From contig NDFF03000120.1 in NCBI GenBank assembly GCA_002150815.3, positions 62,001-126,000 on the forward strand: 64,000 nucleotides of DNA, given 5' to 3'. The notes under the pieces were generated by a model, which did no database searches, was not told the origin of the DNA, and saw only the letters and a list, made by a program, of their open reading frames with translations. Both the position numbers and the translations under genes were made by a program. Of this stretch, positions 24,887 through 42,035 are shown piece after piece. Within the stretch, counting starts at the first letter, position 1, and each line of letters starts with the position of its first letter. Source of the stretch: Grammothele lineata (taxonomy: Eukaryota > Basidiomycota > Agaricomycetes > Polyporales > Polyporaceae).

Positions 24887-26266
24887 CTAGACAGCTGCGT
24901 CTCTCTCTACTACTCCCTTGTCACACCTGAAGGTGCTACCCCGCCCAAATAATCTCCTCACGTTCACACTCAAGAACAGCGCGATCGCGAGCCACTCCGG
25001 AGCGATATGAAACGCGTAGAACATCGCTTTTGACTGGTAACTATCCAAGCTACCGGGTCCTTCGGACAAGAGATCGTCCGTATCCGTTCCCACTACAGCC
25101 ACACGGTACACCCCTACAACGGACTATGAGAACGCTATGAGCGAGAGGCGTTGTGCATCTGAACGATTGAAGGTGCTTACGAGAAGTGTGCATATTGCAG
25201 AAACGATCGCCACGGATTTGTATTCCATTCCCGGATTCCGGGCCCATGCCCAGTATGCACCCATGTGAACCAACGTTATTAGCAGCAGACCTATGCCGCA
25301 GCTGATGTACCTGTACAAGGAATGCCATCAGCTGAATGGTAGGTCCATTTCTGATTCGGCACGGACCTCAGCTGCACGGTCAAGACCGCCCATTGCTCCA
25401 CGAAGATCGCCTTCACGTACGTCCCACCCGATGATAGCGACAGCCCAATTGCGACGAGGAACGCGATCGCGAACATTAAGCTCGTGATATCGTATAGTCT
25501 CCTCTCTCCAGCAGGTGTCATTGTTAACCACCACCCAACAAAGCAGTTGCACGATCTCCGCGAGACTTTGTCTTTGTCGAGCGAGGATTCCAAGAGAGAA
25601 GGAACAACTATAACGCGCTCCAGGCGCACAGGCTCGTCCGCAGAATTCGCGCCCGGCGTGACACCCCGAGCGCGTGAGCCTATCCACTCCGTATTCAAGC
25701 GCGGTGCGGCCTCCGGGTCCGCCGGGTCCGAGGTCGGGAGAGTGGTGCGGATTAGAAGCGCACGGACGGCCGCGATGAGGTCTTTGCCGACAGAGAGGAA
25801 GCCCGCGGCGAGTGTGCTTTGGGCGTAGGCGAGATAAACGGGCGACGCGCGCGAGGCGTCCGGGGCATGCGCTTCGATGGCTCGGATTATAAAGAAAACC
25901 AGCCTGGGGGAAGGAGTAAGTTAGCTCAGCTCAGCTCAGAACGAGCGGATCTTTGGAGAGCATGGAAAGCAGCGAGATGAGAGTAGAATGCGAGGGGAGA
26001 GGTAAGACGCACCGTTCGACGATGACCCCGAGGGTGAACACGACAATGAGATTCCGCGAGCGCGGCGCGCAAAGACGGTAGAGCGCGATGGGAACCAGTA
26101 GTGCGTACAGCGTTGTGAACAAGCACGACGGTGCGTAGTCGAGCGGGGAGGGAACACCGCCGATCGGCGCGGGAATCCGCGAGAGTGGTGGAGGATGCGT
26201 TTGGTCCTGGTTGATCCCTGGGGGTATGTGGGGCCATAATTCAGAGCTGGCGGAAGCATTGGCCAT
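24887..26266 (-). CDS. Seven-helix membrane protein of unknown function
   Basis: Multi-pass membrane protein; the family was not recognised with certainty. With short introns removed, about seven hydrophobic segments can be seen: LFTTLYALLVPIALYRL; LIVVFTLGVIVERLVFFIIR; STLAAGFLSVGKDLIAAVRA; a cytosolic-looking loop rich in Arg and Ser; LMFAIAFLVAIGLSLSS; IGLLLITLVHMGAYWAWA; SVAIVSAICTLLVSTF; and MFYAFHIAPEWLAIALFLSV. The last segment resembles the final helix of fungal RTA1-like and receptor-like proteins, so a seven-helix sensor or lipid-stress protein is possible. The start is MANASASSELWPHIPPG at 26266; the frame stays open upstream, so a longer N-terminus cannot be excluded. Its stop lies about 150 bases from that of the convergent BiP gene. 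Confidence 0.6.
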
Positions 26267-27751
26267 GTACTGCACGGACGAGCTCGAGCTGAGAGGCTGC
26301 GGACGCTGGACAGCGTGCTGCGGCGCGTTTGGAGTAGCGAGTCTTGCGCTGAGGCTGAAACCGTTCAATCTGTGGGTGAGGCGTAGGTTGTGAGTGGATC
26401 CTAGCTCGTCAAAGCTGAGAACTGCAGACTGAAACGGAGAGAGCCTGTGGTCTATGGCAAAGGTCAAGAGGCTTTGTTGCGCGTCAGTCCACATAGTTTT
26501 CCACAAGACAAATGAGCTCACCAGATCTGTCTCTTGGATATGGTTTGAGGCCCAACGAATTCTCTTCAGCGTACAAGCTTGAATCCTGCGATTCCAATCG
26601 CCTGTCGGGCCGCAAACGTCTCCATCTATCAATTTACTGTACGGACGACACCACATCCCCGGCTATATCAGCACGCCCCTCTATTCTGCTACACTTGCGC
26701 TGAGGTTCATAAAAGTCGCGAACGGCGACGAGTTCTTCGTATCGGGTGATTTTGTTGGGCACGGAGCGCCCTCGGCGTCGCTGGGTCATGCAGGCTGACG
26801 AGTTCAGAAGTCCCTGTTAAGTATTCTGGAGCGACGAGGCTGAACGAGAGAAACGATATCCGTGTGGAGGTCGTTTATACTATCTGGTGAAGAGGAAAGG
26901 TCTGAGGCCCCGGCCGGCCGCGGGACGGGCATTGAAATATTGACGGGCATGGTGGCCAGCAATGACGGCGCAGCACGTGTTATACCTTTCCTTAGGCGCT
27001 TACAAAACGTCAAGATAGTCCAGCTGGGAGAGAGTTGCAGGTTCAAGCAAGGTTCAAGCCACCCTCTTGGGATTTTTGTTTTCCATGTTTGAGAGGCGGG
27101 CCATGCGTCCGAGTCCTTCCCAGGCATGTTGATTGTACAACTCCAGATGTCCGGCAATTTTTGTGGCGAGAAGGATGTTATGTGTCTCCACTTGAAGTCT
27201 CTTTCGACGGTCTCACGAGCACCTACCTTCATACGATGTCCAGCTAAGGCTTCGACATACATAATACCATATATCAACCCAAAGATCGAGCTACGCATCC
27301 CGCCAGGTTCTCGCAGAGACTAGATAGCCCAGGGCACTTGTTGTGGGAGACTAGAGAGTCGTGCTTTGTACCTACCACTCTCTCCGGGCCCAAAACCACT
27401 GGCAGGTGAACTGGCCGCGATTGGCTGCGCTCCCAGCACACAACGTGATAAAACATTACAGTATGTGTATTGTTACAAAGGGGTGTACTGATGCTGATGG
27501 CAAAGAAAGACTGGGAGCAATCTTGCAGCTACAGTATAACATAAGATACAACGAACAACCATCACAAGCACGACAGAACTCAAAGAGTAAGTTGATGTTA
27601 CATGTAGCAGGAACGGGGTCGTAGAGTCGTCGAAGTGTTCATAACGTTACGAATAGCTGCCTGTATACGGAGCAAGGTATCTGGCACGGTTTTGACCGAT
27701 TGATGAAGAAGGAAGCGAAACTCTCAAGGGCAATCCACCACGTCCCCACGC
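26267..27751. other. Intergenic, with one uncertain frame
   Basis: No recognised gene. A 164-codon minus-strand frame at 26804-27298 (MRSSIFGLIYGIMYVEALAG to SRILNRDF) has no family match that I know and mixed composition; spurious frames of equal length occur elsewhere in the window. The paired GGTTCAAGC at about 27040-27060 is not part of a tRNA cloverleaf. Confidence 0.4.
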
Positions 27752-28486
27752 CTAGTAGGCGCTCCTCCGGCGACCGTAGCGGCCGAACGAGCCGCACAGG
27801 CTGGCGAAGAAGGCCAGGAACAGCGCAACGAGCGCGCCAAGGACCATCCAGTTGGCGTTGCCCCAGGTCGCATTGAAGCCGCGGTCGCGCATGTGGCTGC
27901 GGGCGACACCGAAGAGGACCATCTCGATCACCCAGGCGACGAGCGTGACAAGGAAGGCGAGGGCGCTGACGAGGGTCATGAAGATGGTGCCGACGCGGTG
28001 GTATGCAGCGCCGCAGAGGCCAAAGAGGACGGCAAGACCAGAAAGACCGGCACCTGCGGAAACAATTAGCGCCTAGAAGGCGTGTAGAAAGATTCCAGGG
28101 ACTTACCGATGGGGATGAGAACGAGGACGAAAGTGAGATTGTGGAATAGATCACCATCGAGACGGTCGTCACTGCAAGAGACATGAGCCTGTATTCGTCA
28201 GGGGTAGATAACGAGACGTACCCGAGGGGGGAAGGGAAGAACCAGCCGACGTGCGTTTGTGAACCAGTGAAACCGAACACTCCAAAGTGAACCGTCTGCC
28301 CGCCCTCTGGGACATTGAGGAACGAAACATCTTCCCATGTTGGTGAAGATACAGACGCCTACACGATAGCAGATTGCAGTTAGTACCTGATAAAGGCATA
28401 TTTGTGTGCGGCAGACATACGAAGATGAGGAGCACCATCGCGGCGAAGGTGAGGAAGAGGCCTGGGACAGCGGCGTCGGCAGCCAT
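27752..28486 (-). CDS. PalI/SUR7-family four-helix membrane protein
   Basis: Small plasma-membrane protein of the SUR7/PalI (Rim9) family. PalI/Rim9 members help ambient-pH sensing; SUR7 members mark eisosome domains. The N-terminus, MAADAAVPGLFLTFAAMVLL, begins a first helix. An outer loop follows (WEDVSFLNVPEGGQTVHFGV, with GSQTHVGWFFPSPLG). Three more helices follow: LTFVLVLIPIGAGLSGLAVL; FMTLVSALAFLVTLVAWVIE; and MVLGALVALFLAFFASLCGS. It ends RYGRRRSAY at 27752. Introns have GT/AG ends. The short C-terminal tail resembles SUR7-like members more than long-tailed PalI, so the pH-signalling role is inference. Confidence 0.75.
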
Positions 28487-30455
28487 TGTTGGTGGTCTTG
28501 AATGGGTCGTGAGGTCGTGAAAGGGCGAGGAGTGGGCGAGCTGCGAGGAGATGGGTTAGATAGGGTGGGGCGAGGGAAGGAGTCAGGGCACGTACGGAGA
28601 GAGGAGTTGCGGTTTGACGGTGGACTGAGTCGGAGAATTGGAACGGCTATAAGAGCGGGGAGGGGCATGACGTCAGCCGAGCCATGACGGGAAAGACGCC
28701 GGGGGGATGTCCTGATCAGGGGCTGACCTCACAGGAACACTCCTCTCCACGCGTCCTGCACGCGCCACTCGTCCGCCTCACCCTACGTACCCTCGCCCGC
28801 ACGCTGAGCTCCCGCTCGCGGCTAACGGCATCGCGCCCCACTCCGTCATAGACTGTCATAGACCGGACAGCGTCCGCCTCCTCTTCGCCCGCTTCCCGAG
28901 TGCCACCCGCATGTCATCCCAGCTCGCCCGCGCCTCCCGCACCTCCTCCCTCCTTTCCGCAGCTCACCGCCTTTGAACCCGGCTTGCGGAATCCAGTACA
29001 TTCTTTTCCGCACTAGCCCACCTGTTTTGCGTGCGGCATCGGCTGCCCGACATGTTGTATCCTACTCTCTGTTCAGTCCTGCTGCGCACAAGACAATGGC
29101 GGTGCAGGGACATCCCTCCAAGCAGCTATAGTTAGCTGCGCTTCGTGATCTCTCTGTATCTGGGCCTACACAGCGCTCATAGGGACACTGCTAATGCATA
29201 ATGCCGCAGCGTCCTCGCAGCGCGTTTCTATTGAATTCTCACGGCCACAACCCCGAATATACATCCGCGCCTTTTTCCGGCGGGTTCCAGAGCAATGTCC
29301 TACCGAAACTGTCGTAACTTGTGCGTCGCAGGTTCTCTGGCTAGCGATTGCACCTTTCATCATGGCATTCGTTCGACCCTTGAGGTTCGTTCCCATGCGC
29401 TCATATGGGTCTCACTCACTAAATTGTATTCGAAACCTAGTGTGAGACATACGTCGTAGCTGGGTTCCCCTGACAGTCCCTCGGAAGCAAATTGATTCAA
29501 CGTGATCCAGGGGCTTTCACGAATTGTCTCTACCGCTCAATCTACGCTACTCACGCGATAATAGCTTCCGCATAGTGGCCAAGCTCTAAGTATCTGGACG
29601 TCGGTCGGCAGGGTCTGTATTCTCCACCTACGTATGTAGCTCTTCGCTCAGGACCGTCGTGCTCTTCCCCGCTGATGCTCGTACAAGACCCTGGTGACAC
29701 AGCTAGTTGCACTCGTGGCCATGGCAAACGTTGGATGACACCTTGCATTGTCCCCGTCTTCCGATGCGCATGCCGGCATTCTCCGATAAAGCATGAAAAT
29801 GCCGAAAATCCACCACCCTCGCTTTCCTTCTATCCATACAGTATGTCACGTATCGGCATATCCACAGACCTTGATAGCTTCCCCCACATATGACAGCTTC
29901 AGGCTAGTCAAGCCGGATTTGTAGTCCCAGCTGCACGACACTAGGATGGTTACCCGGTGATTCGAAGGGATGTAAGTGAAGACGCTTTGCCAGATTGGCG
30001 TATAAACGCGGCACATAAAAGACTGGGGACATCTTTCAGCGTTTGCCGCAAGTAATTTGGCACCCTTTGCCAGTGGTTTGGCCAGACGCGGAGCGAGTGT
30101 TGCACAAGGGCCTGTTGAGTTGAATGGCAAGCCACAGCCGCAACGACCACTTTAAGACCCAGGCCACAGGTCCCCCCGGCCGCTCCTGTCGCTTTGGGCC
30201 TTCAGCTGATATTGTGGCAGGTGCGCTTTGCACCACGCCACTCGACTAGACCGTGGCCGTGGAGGGGAACGTTTTGCATGGACCCAGCCATATATCCAGT
30301 TAACCGTGCTTTTCCTGAGCCACTTTCCTTCCCGAAGCTCATCATCCTTGCCATATACCTGACCACACCACTAGCACCAACCCTTTCGTCATTCGCACTA
30401 TCCTCTAGATTTTCTCATAAACATTTTCGAAGTATCGGGCAGAACCCAAGGAGGT
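28487..30455. other. Intergenic between divergent PalI/SUR7 and Arg/Glu-rich genes
   Basis: A 2 kb spacer carrying two divergent promoters. Open frames are short and overlap on both strands. I saw no RNA gene, repeat or conserved protein fragment. Confidence 0.5.
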
Positions 30456-32235
30456 ATGGCCTGGAAACGCGTTCGCAGTCTTTCGGACATCACCTCGTAC
30501 GTGGAATCCTATTACTTCCCGCTCATATCTATCAAGTAACGCCTTTCCTCTGCGGTCTCATAGCAACCTCGTCGCCCCACTAGGGCTGAAGCGTACGAGC
30601 TCCCAGGGCTCCTTCGTCCCAGACTTTGGCGGGTCCGGGCGGCGGACCCCACAACCACCGGTCGCACCCACTCCCCGCCGCCAGCTCTCCTTCCGCAAAG
30701 TGTCCAAGGAGGAGATCCGCTATCCCCTCCTAAACTTCCCCGACATGTGGGATCAAGACGGGAGGCCCAACCCCGCAAACGGCCCACACCGTACGCACAC
30801 CTCCCCGCCGGACAACTTCGTGTCCTTCCCCAGGAGCGCGAGCACCGACCGCGCAGCGGACAGGCCCGTGCCCCGCGGGCGCGCAGACGACGACCTCCCG
30901 CCCGAGCCTCCCCCGAAGGACTGGGTGCCAGACCCGTTCGCCGCTGGGCCCATCCGCCACGCTCGTGCGCCGTCGCGCGGACCCGAGCCGGAGAGTTATT
31001 ACGCGGGCCTTCCTATGGCGCGTGTGGCGTCCCCAGAAAGCTACCGCTCACCTTCTGCTGCTCCCTCCCCTGTCCCTACCACCACGTCCACCATGTCCAC
31101 CCATCCGAACTCGAAGAAAGCCCCAGACGAGCGCGGGCGGGCTAAGCGCCAGCGCCCCAAGGCGCCGTCCGCCCAGTCGCATGCGCTGTACCGCACCCAA
31201 GCTCAAGCCCCCGGACCCGTCCCGTTCCCCACCGCACAAGCGGCGGAGACGTACTGCGCCCCGGATCCGAGCCGCCCGCCGTCGCTCCGCAGGAACGGAG
31301 CGATCCGGCGCTCGTCGTCCGCGAGCGAGCTCGACCTCCCGCCCATGCACGCGCGCGCGGCGAGTAGGTCCGGGGGAGGGCCAGGGGCGGAGGAACGCCC
31401 GGCGTCGAGGCAGACCGCTCACACGCTGCATACGTCCCGCTCAACGCCTTTTGAGCCCCCACGCCAGCCGGGCCCGCCAGCGGGGGCCTTTGTGGGGCTC
31501 CCGGCTCATCCTGCGGTGTATCGCCAGCAGTCGCTGTCCAAGAAGCGGGAGGAAAGCGCGATGTACCACTACGATAACCCCCAGCGGCTGCCGACTCCGC
31601 GCCGCTCGGCGGAGGAGGAACGCCCTGCGCCCGCCACTCGTCAGTACCATCAGGACCGAGATCGGGAGCGAGACCGAGAGCTCCGGCGACAAGAGCGGGA
31701 AAGGGCTGAGAGGGAGCGACAAGAACGCGCGCGCCGCGAGCTGGAAGCGGAGAGGAGGCTGGAGAGGGAGCGGGAGGCGCGCATGCGCGCGCCGCCCGTC
31801 CCGACCCCGACCGCGGCGAAGCTGCGCGCGAGCCTGAACGTCAAGGAGAGCTCGGCGCCGCGGAGCGTGGCGATCGCGACCGCCCCTCAGACCACACTGA
31901 GCAGGATGACGTCCTGCCGTGCCCAGGTTATCCGTCCTGAAAGCCCTCGGGAGGCGTACCAGTCGCCCTCGCGCGCTGAGCGTGCGAGGGGGCGCGACGA
32001 GGCCGCACGCCAGCAGGAGAAGGAGAGGGAGCGGGAGCGCGCGGAGAGGCGGCTCGAGAAGGAGAACAGGGCGCGGTGGGAGCGAGAGAAGGCGAGGGAG
32101 ACGGAGAAGCAGGCGCACGAGAGGAGGGCGCTTGTTCGCGCGCTGGCCGAGCCGGAGTCCGTCCAGCCCTTGCGCTGGGATCGCAGCAAGAGGGGGATGG
32201 TTCAGGCACCACCGCAGGCGTCGCGCAGGGTTTGA
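30456..32235 (+). CDS. Disordered Pro- and Arg/Glu-rich protein, function unknown
   Basis: Two exons. The first, from 30456, gives MAWKRVRSLSDITS; an intron of about 65 bases (GTACGTGG to CATAG) leads in frame to NLVAPLGLKRTSSQGSFVPD and the long open exon ending PPQASRRV. About 570 residues. Residues up to about 350 are rich in Pro, Ser and Arg and carry Arg-Arg-x-Ser-like sites. The rest has two long charged helices (RERERDRELRRQERERAERE type) likely to form coiled coil or single alpha-helix. No enzyme domain or membrane segment is seen. GC content is high throughout, so minus-strand shadow frames are long. The splice and the N-terminal motif support this as real. Confidence 0.65.
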
Positions 32236-32682
32236 GTGCGAGGTTTACTACGACCTCATGTTTCGGAAGATTGCAGGTTCATCTCTCCGCCACGGCCGGT
32301 CCTTCAGGCGGAGAGTCATTGTTATTCGTTGGGCATTATGGCTCACATCACACTCTTTTCGTTCGGTCCCACTCTATCTCTCACACCTTCGTTTCCATAT
32401 CTCACGTACACCAGACGTTCCTTCTCGCCAGCACGTTCGTATCTGTATCCGTACCACGATAGAGCCGCATTCATCTGATACTCATCACTCTCTAGTTCTT
32501 CGCATATATTCGACACCTGTAGCCATAGCTTTCGGCGCACGACGCTCGACATTCCGCTCCTTACTGTAGTTTCTATATTCGGCCTCTGGAAATACATCGT
32601 CATCTGATTCCGTAAAACAGCATGAGTAGGCATGGCATTGGATCATTACATCGCACATCGGCCGGAAAGCAAGACACATCCG
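32236..32682. other. Intergenic between convergent genes
   Basis: About 450 bases, presumably the two 3' UTRs. Nothing else recognised. Confidence 0.5.
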
Positions 32683-35119
32683 TCACCATATACGTTTCAC
32701 CATCGTAAAGCGCGTAATGTCCTCCAAAGGGAGCCGCTTCCGCTTTCCACCATCTTTATCGCTATCGTTGCCGAGTCTTCGCTCCCCGATTTCCGCGACA
32801 GGGCTCGCGTCGTCGCGCCTGTTGTCGAGAAGCGTCTTGAGATCCTTGTTGTACTTCTGTACAAAACATGAGAGGTGCAAGCACACAAGTAGAGCATCAG
32901 ACGCACCTGCTCCTCTTTGCCCTCGCCAATCGGGTCTCGCCCGAAATCATTCACCTTGTCCGCCTCCTCGCGCGCTTCCATCCCTGCACGGCGGCGGGCA
33001 GCATATGTAAGCAACTGCACCCCGAGCATGATCTTCAGCACGAGCACGCTAGCATCGACGCGCGTAAGCCCACCAAAGCAGTGTCAAGGAGCAGCGGGGG
33101 TACGCACCATCCCCAGACAAGGAGCGCGAGCGCAGACCACTTCGCGACATTCGTCCAGTCGTCGGGAGAGTATTCGCGCCATGTGCGCGTCCAGAGCGGC
33201 GACTCGTCCGCGTGCATAGAGATGAGAAGCCCAACTGATTGCGAGCCGATGAGGATCGCGAGCACAGCGAGCGGCAGCGATGCGAACCCTAGACGACGTG
33301 CGACAAGCGGCGACTGGTCGACGTAAGTGTGCTGTATACGCAACTAGTTAATAGCGTTTGATGAATAGAGTAGGCGAGCACAGACCTTCCGAGCACCGCG
33401 CCGGCCGACAGCGCTGCCACTCGCGAGGTCACGGCACAGAACGTCGGTATAGCGTTCATAGACGGAGGGCCGGATGTGGTTAAACTTGGTGATGAATGCG
33501 TGCTTGAGCCAGTCGACGAGTGTCTCGGACATCATCACAGTCAGGACCGGCTAGAAAAATGCCAGAATTAGCGATACCTCAAGGTGTATGACACGCTGCG
33601 TACGTAGGAGATCGTCCAGAGCGCGTTGTTGCCACGGAACCATCCGAAGCTCTTCGGGAGAGCAAATCCTTCGCTGAAGTTGAATGTAGACCCGGAGACC
33701 TCGATGAGGTTCCGGAATGCCACGACAATCAGCATGAGCGCCAGGGTGAAGCGCTCCACGATGTCTGTAAAAAAGGAGTTGAGTGATGGAACTGACAGCC
33801 AGACAACAATTCCATGCCTGCACAGGTGATCTGGAAGAGGTTGTCCTTTTCGAATTTCTTAAACACGCTCCCTTTGATCTCGACGAATTGGTTGGAAACG
33901 AGGAGTGTCAGCAGCGCGTTGTCGTAAGAATTGACAGCAACGTTCAGAGAGATCATCTGGTATATCATCACGAGTGTGTGCGCGACTGAAGATACACGAT
34001 CAGGGCAATGTCGTGGTCGGGCAACGATCTGCTTACCCGTATATGTCAAGGCAAGGAAGAAGTAGCAGAATGTCCGCAACGTGTGAGATGTAGGGCGTTT
34101 TCTGTGGGAGATGACCTCCAAGGTAGAACGCGAGAATAGACAGTCAATGATATCTTGACCTATTGAGGCACAAAGTCGATCTGCTATCTAGTACAACACG
34201 CAATGTGATCAACTCTTTATACCAATCTCCACAGCAGTTCTAAAACCCTACTTCTAACGCGTTGAAGATGACATACAGCTTGATGGTATCTTGCCCTCGT
34301 ATGAAATGGTACAGCTTGCTTGCGTCTGTCAACGGAGCCAGTATGATGATAGAGATGACGAGGAGTAGAGCTCGTAGGATGTCTGCCTTTTGCGAAGGGG
34401 GAAGCGGAGGGGGGCTGCGCGAGAATGTATTGAGCAACAGCCTCCAGGAGGCGAGGGCGAAACGTATTGGAAGAATTGTGAAAGTGTAGATGAACGAGTC
34501 AAGACAGACGACGAAGCCAAAGAAGAATATCTGTAATAGGATAAACGTGTGTTGAGCTCCTCTACGCTGACGCATGAGACAGGGTAGTGACCTTCTCTAA
34601 TGCGATGGGCATGTTGAGGAAGTTGCTGACTCTTTCCCATTTCAGCTCTTGATGTGAGTCGAAGTCCGTGGCAAGCAGCTCTTCACGTAGGTAGTCCCAT
34701 ATTGAAAACGGCGCTTCGTATGCTGCATGATCGAGGCTTGGGAATGAGGGAAGAGGAGCAGATAATGTTGGCTGGAGGGGGGGAGACGGGGATATAGGCG
34801 TTGGAGGGAGTGATGCATACGTGAGTGGAGGTCGTTGCGAGGCTGGGGGCTGGACACGAGTGTCATGTGCGGAGAAGGAGTTTGATACGCCAAGATACCT
34901 GTAGTCCACCTCTGGATGGAGTTCCTCGTGTGTATGCGTTGGTGAGAAATCAAAGGTCTCGTCGCTCGAGACAGACGAGCCTCGCCTACGAGCCTTGACA
35001 TTGGACGAAGCGCCAGATGCGGACAATGGTTTTGGGTTCCATCTTGCTCCTGTAGCAGCAGATGCAGAGAAATATCTCTTGACCCTCTTTCTCTTGGGAG
35101 AACGCGAGACCTGGGGCAT
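32683..35119 (-). CDS. TAPT1/EMP65-family ER membrane protein
   Basis: Member of the Tapt1 family (DUF747). In yeast, Emp65 works with the SUN-like protein Slp1 in the ER membrane to protect soluble proteins from degradation; the animal TAPT1 role is less clear. The N-terminus (MPQVSRSPKRKRVKRYFSAS) is basic and disordered, followed by a Ser/Pro-rich stretch. The conserved core starts SIWDYLREELLATDFDSHQE, LKWERVSNFLNMPIALEK. Several membrane segments follow: IFFFGFVVCLDSFIYTFTIL; LLLVISIIILAPLTDASKLY; TFCYFFLALTYT; VAHTLVMIYQMISLNVAVNS. The family motifs NALLTLLVSNQFVEIKGSVF, KKFEKDNLFQITCADIVERF and VDWLKHAFITKFNHIRPSVY are all present. The C-terminal tail is charged, ending MVKRIW. About ten exons. 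The ATG at 35119 is the first in frame that precedes the core. Confidence 0.9.
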
Positions 35120-35515
35120 GGCTGGAGGCGGGACCAAAGTGTTCAAGTTGTACACACTACGTAGGGCGTCTTGTAGGGCGTGATATTGGCTGAGCACTAG
35201 TTGCAGAGAGCCAAGCGGCTGCGTACGGCAATTCGAAGCTGAAGTTGGAGGAGCAGCCGAAGGTGAGGGATGCTGCAGTGGCTACGGCAGGTGCGAGCGC
35301 AGCAGCGCGCAACGCCGCGGGCAGGACACGACGCGTCCCTCGATCTAATCTTATCTCGAAACGCCACGACTGTGACCAACCAAGGCAACCGGAATCGCGT
35401 TCGCAAAGTGTAAGTAGTCACCATATCGTTTTCCCCTGGTCCTAGTACGTCCCCGCTTCCTTCCTGCCCGCACAAAACCCAACGACTACCTCAAATCACT
35501 TATAACTACACTCTC
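35120..35515. other. Divergent promoter between TAPT1-like and F-box genes
   Basis: About 400 bases shared by two divergent genes. No other feature recognised. Confidence 0.5.
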
Positions 35516-36825
35516 ATGCCCGACGCCGTAGAGAAACTAGAAACATACGTGCATCCGAATGACGTTGTGAATCGGATGCCAGAAGTTTCAACGTCCCTTG
35601 CGTCGGATGATCCACCTCTTTTTTTCACCAACCTTGAACCTGCCGCGGGTGAGTCGAGCACTTTTCCGCCGCATTCTCATACCTTCTGTCGCTCACCAGA
35701 ACATAGATTCAACGCCTCGATTGCCCCTTGAGCTCATGGACATCGTTGTATCTTATGCGTCCGTTCCAGAGCTGATCGCCTTGTCCAGCGTTAATACCGT
35801 CCTTCGGGTTATCGCAGAGTCCCGGCTGTACATGTCCTTGTTTCTTATCGGTTCAATGATAACCATCAAGTGCTTCCAAACACTCGTCAGGAGACCCCAA
35901 AATGCAAGCTATATCCGGCGACTATCTGTCTGGATATTCCCTCACGAACTACTCACATCAGCTTTCGCAAGGTTGTTGCAGAAGGGTTTCGCGAACATGA
36001 AGAATGTCACTTACTTGGAGTTGCTTGTCCCTGGATCGATAGGACATTATCTCCGCGGCTCACCGTGCCGCCTCTGCAGCCTACATATATCGGGTGATTG
36101 GGACGCTGGCCTGGTCGCATGGCTCGCCGAGCAAGATTCAATACGTTTTCTTTCTTTCTCGGGAGTTCATAACCCTCATATCGAGCTTGACAAGTGCGCA
36201 CTTCCCTGCTTGGAGCGCATTGCAGGATCACCTCCTACCATCGGCGCTCTGATTTCGGGGCGTCCGGTGAGAGACACCCTGATGTATATCGACGTCTTGA
36301 ATCCCGCTGACGATGCCGAGGTCGAGGGAGCCGTATCTCGTTGTGCGAACTCCACCGGACCATTGTCCAGTATGCACATCTTCTATCACGTCAAACGTGG
36401 AACCCCGCTCGAGACGCTCCGGTGTCTTCGACCAATTCCTCGTATCCTGCCCGATATCATCGAGCTTTCACTCCATGCTGGTAGCTGGTCGGTCACGAAG
36501 GTGAGATTGACACGAGTGGTTACTTACTAGCCCTAATCGACACACTGAGCATGTCTCCTTTAACCCCCCACAGGAATTCTGTGATAGTTTTGCCGATTTT
36601 CTGGGTGGCTTTAGGCAGCTCCAATTGCTCTCGCTCCACTCCCCTCGCTGGAGCGATGCCATTCACAGCGACGCCCAACTGCCCTCCATCACGAAAGCGT
36701 TTGGTGACCACTGTTCCACACTCCTCACCGTGCAGTTCCCCGTCGCCTCTTTCGTCCGTTCCCAATCACTTGCCAGCCAGTGGGTCCCCTGCGGAGCTCC
36801 CGTCCGGCTTGGCGAAGAGCACTGA
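35516..36825 (+). CDS. F-box-like protein with leucine-rich C-terminus
   Basis: Probable substrate adaptor of an SCF ubiquitin ligase. The N-terminus (MPDAVEKLETYVHPNDVVNR) is followed by an intron at about 35650-35700. Then comes an F-box-like motif: STPRLPLELMDIVVSYASVP and ELIALSSVNTVLRVIAESRL. The rest contains irregular Leu-rich segments (TYLELLVPGSIGHYL, CRLCSLHISGDW, IRFLSFSGVH, LQLLSLHSPRW), usual for the expanded F-box families of Agaricomycetes. A second intron at about 36500-36572 joins SWSVTK to EFCDSFADFLGGF. It ends VRLGEEH. The target protein is unknown. Confidence 0.75.
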
Positions 36826-41988
<5,163 letters not shown>

Positions 41989-42035
41989 CATCGTCCTCCT
42001 AACCGCCAGCTAGTCGTCCTTCGCTACTCTTTCTC

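Noticed and set aside
27035..27062. GGTTCAAGC doublet resembling a tRNA T-arm / B box
   Set aside because: No matching A box, anticodon arm or acceptor stem could be found around it.
26804..27298. 164-codon minus-strand frame
   Set aside because: It has an ATG and no overlap with a known gene, but no recognisable motif; spurious frames of this length occur in the window. Not called as a gene.
31441..32118. 225-codon minus-strand frame opposite the Arg/Glu-rich gene
   Set aside because: Leu/Arg-rich mirror of repeated GAG/CGC codons on the plus strand.
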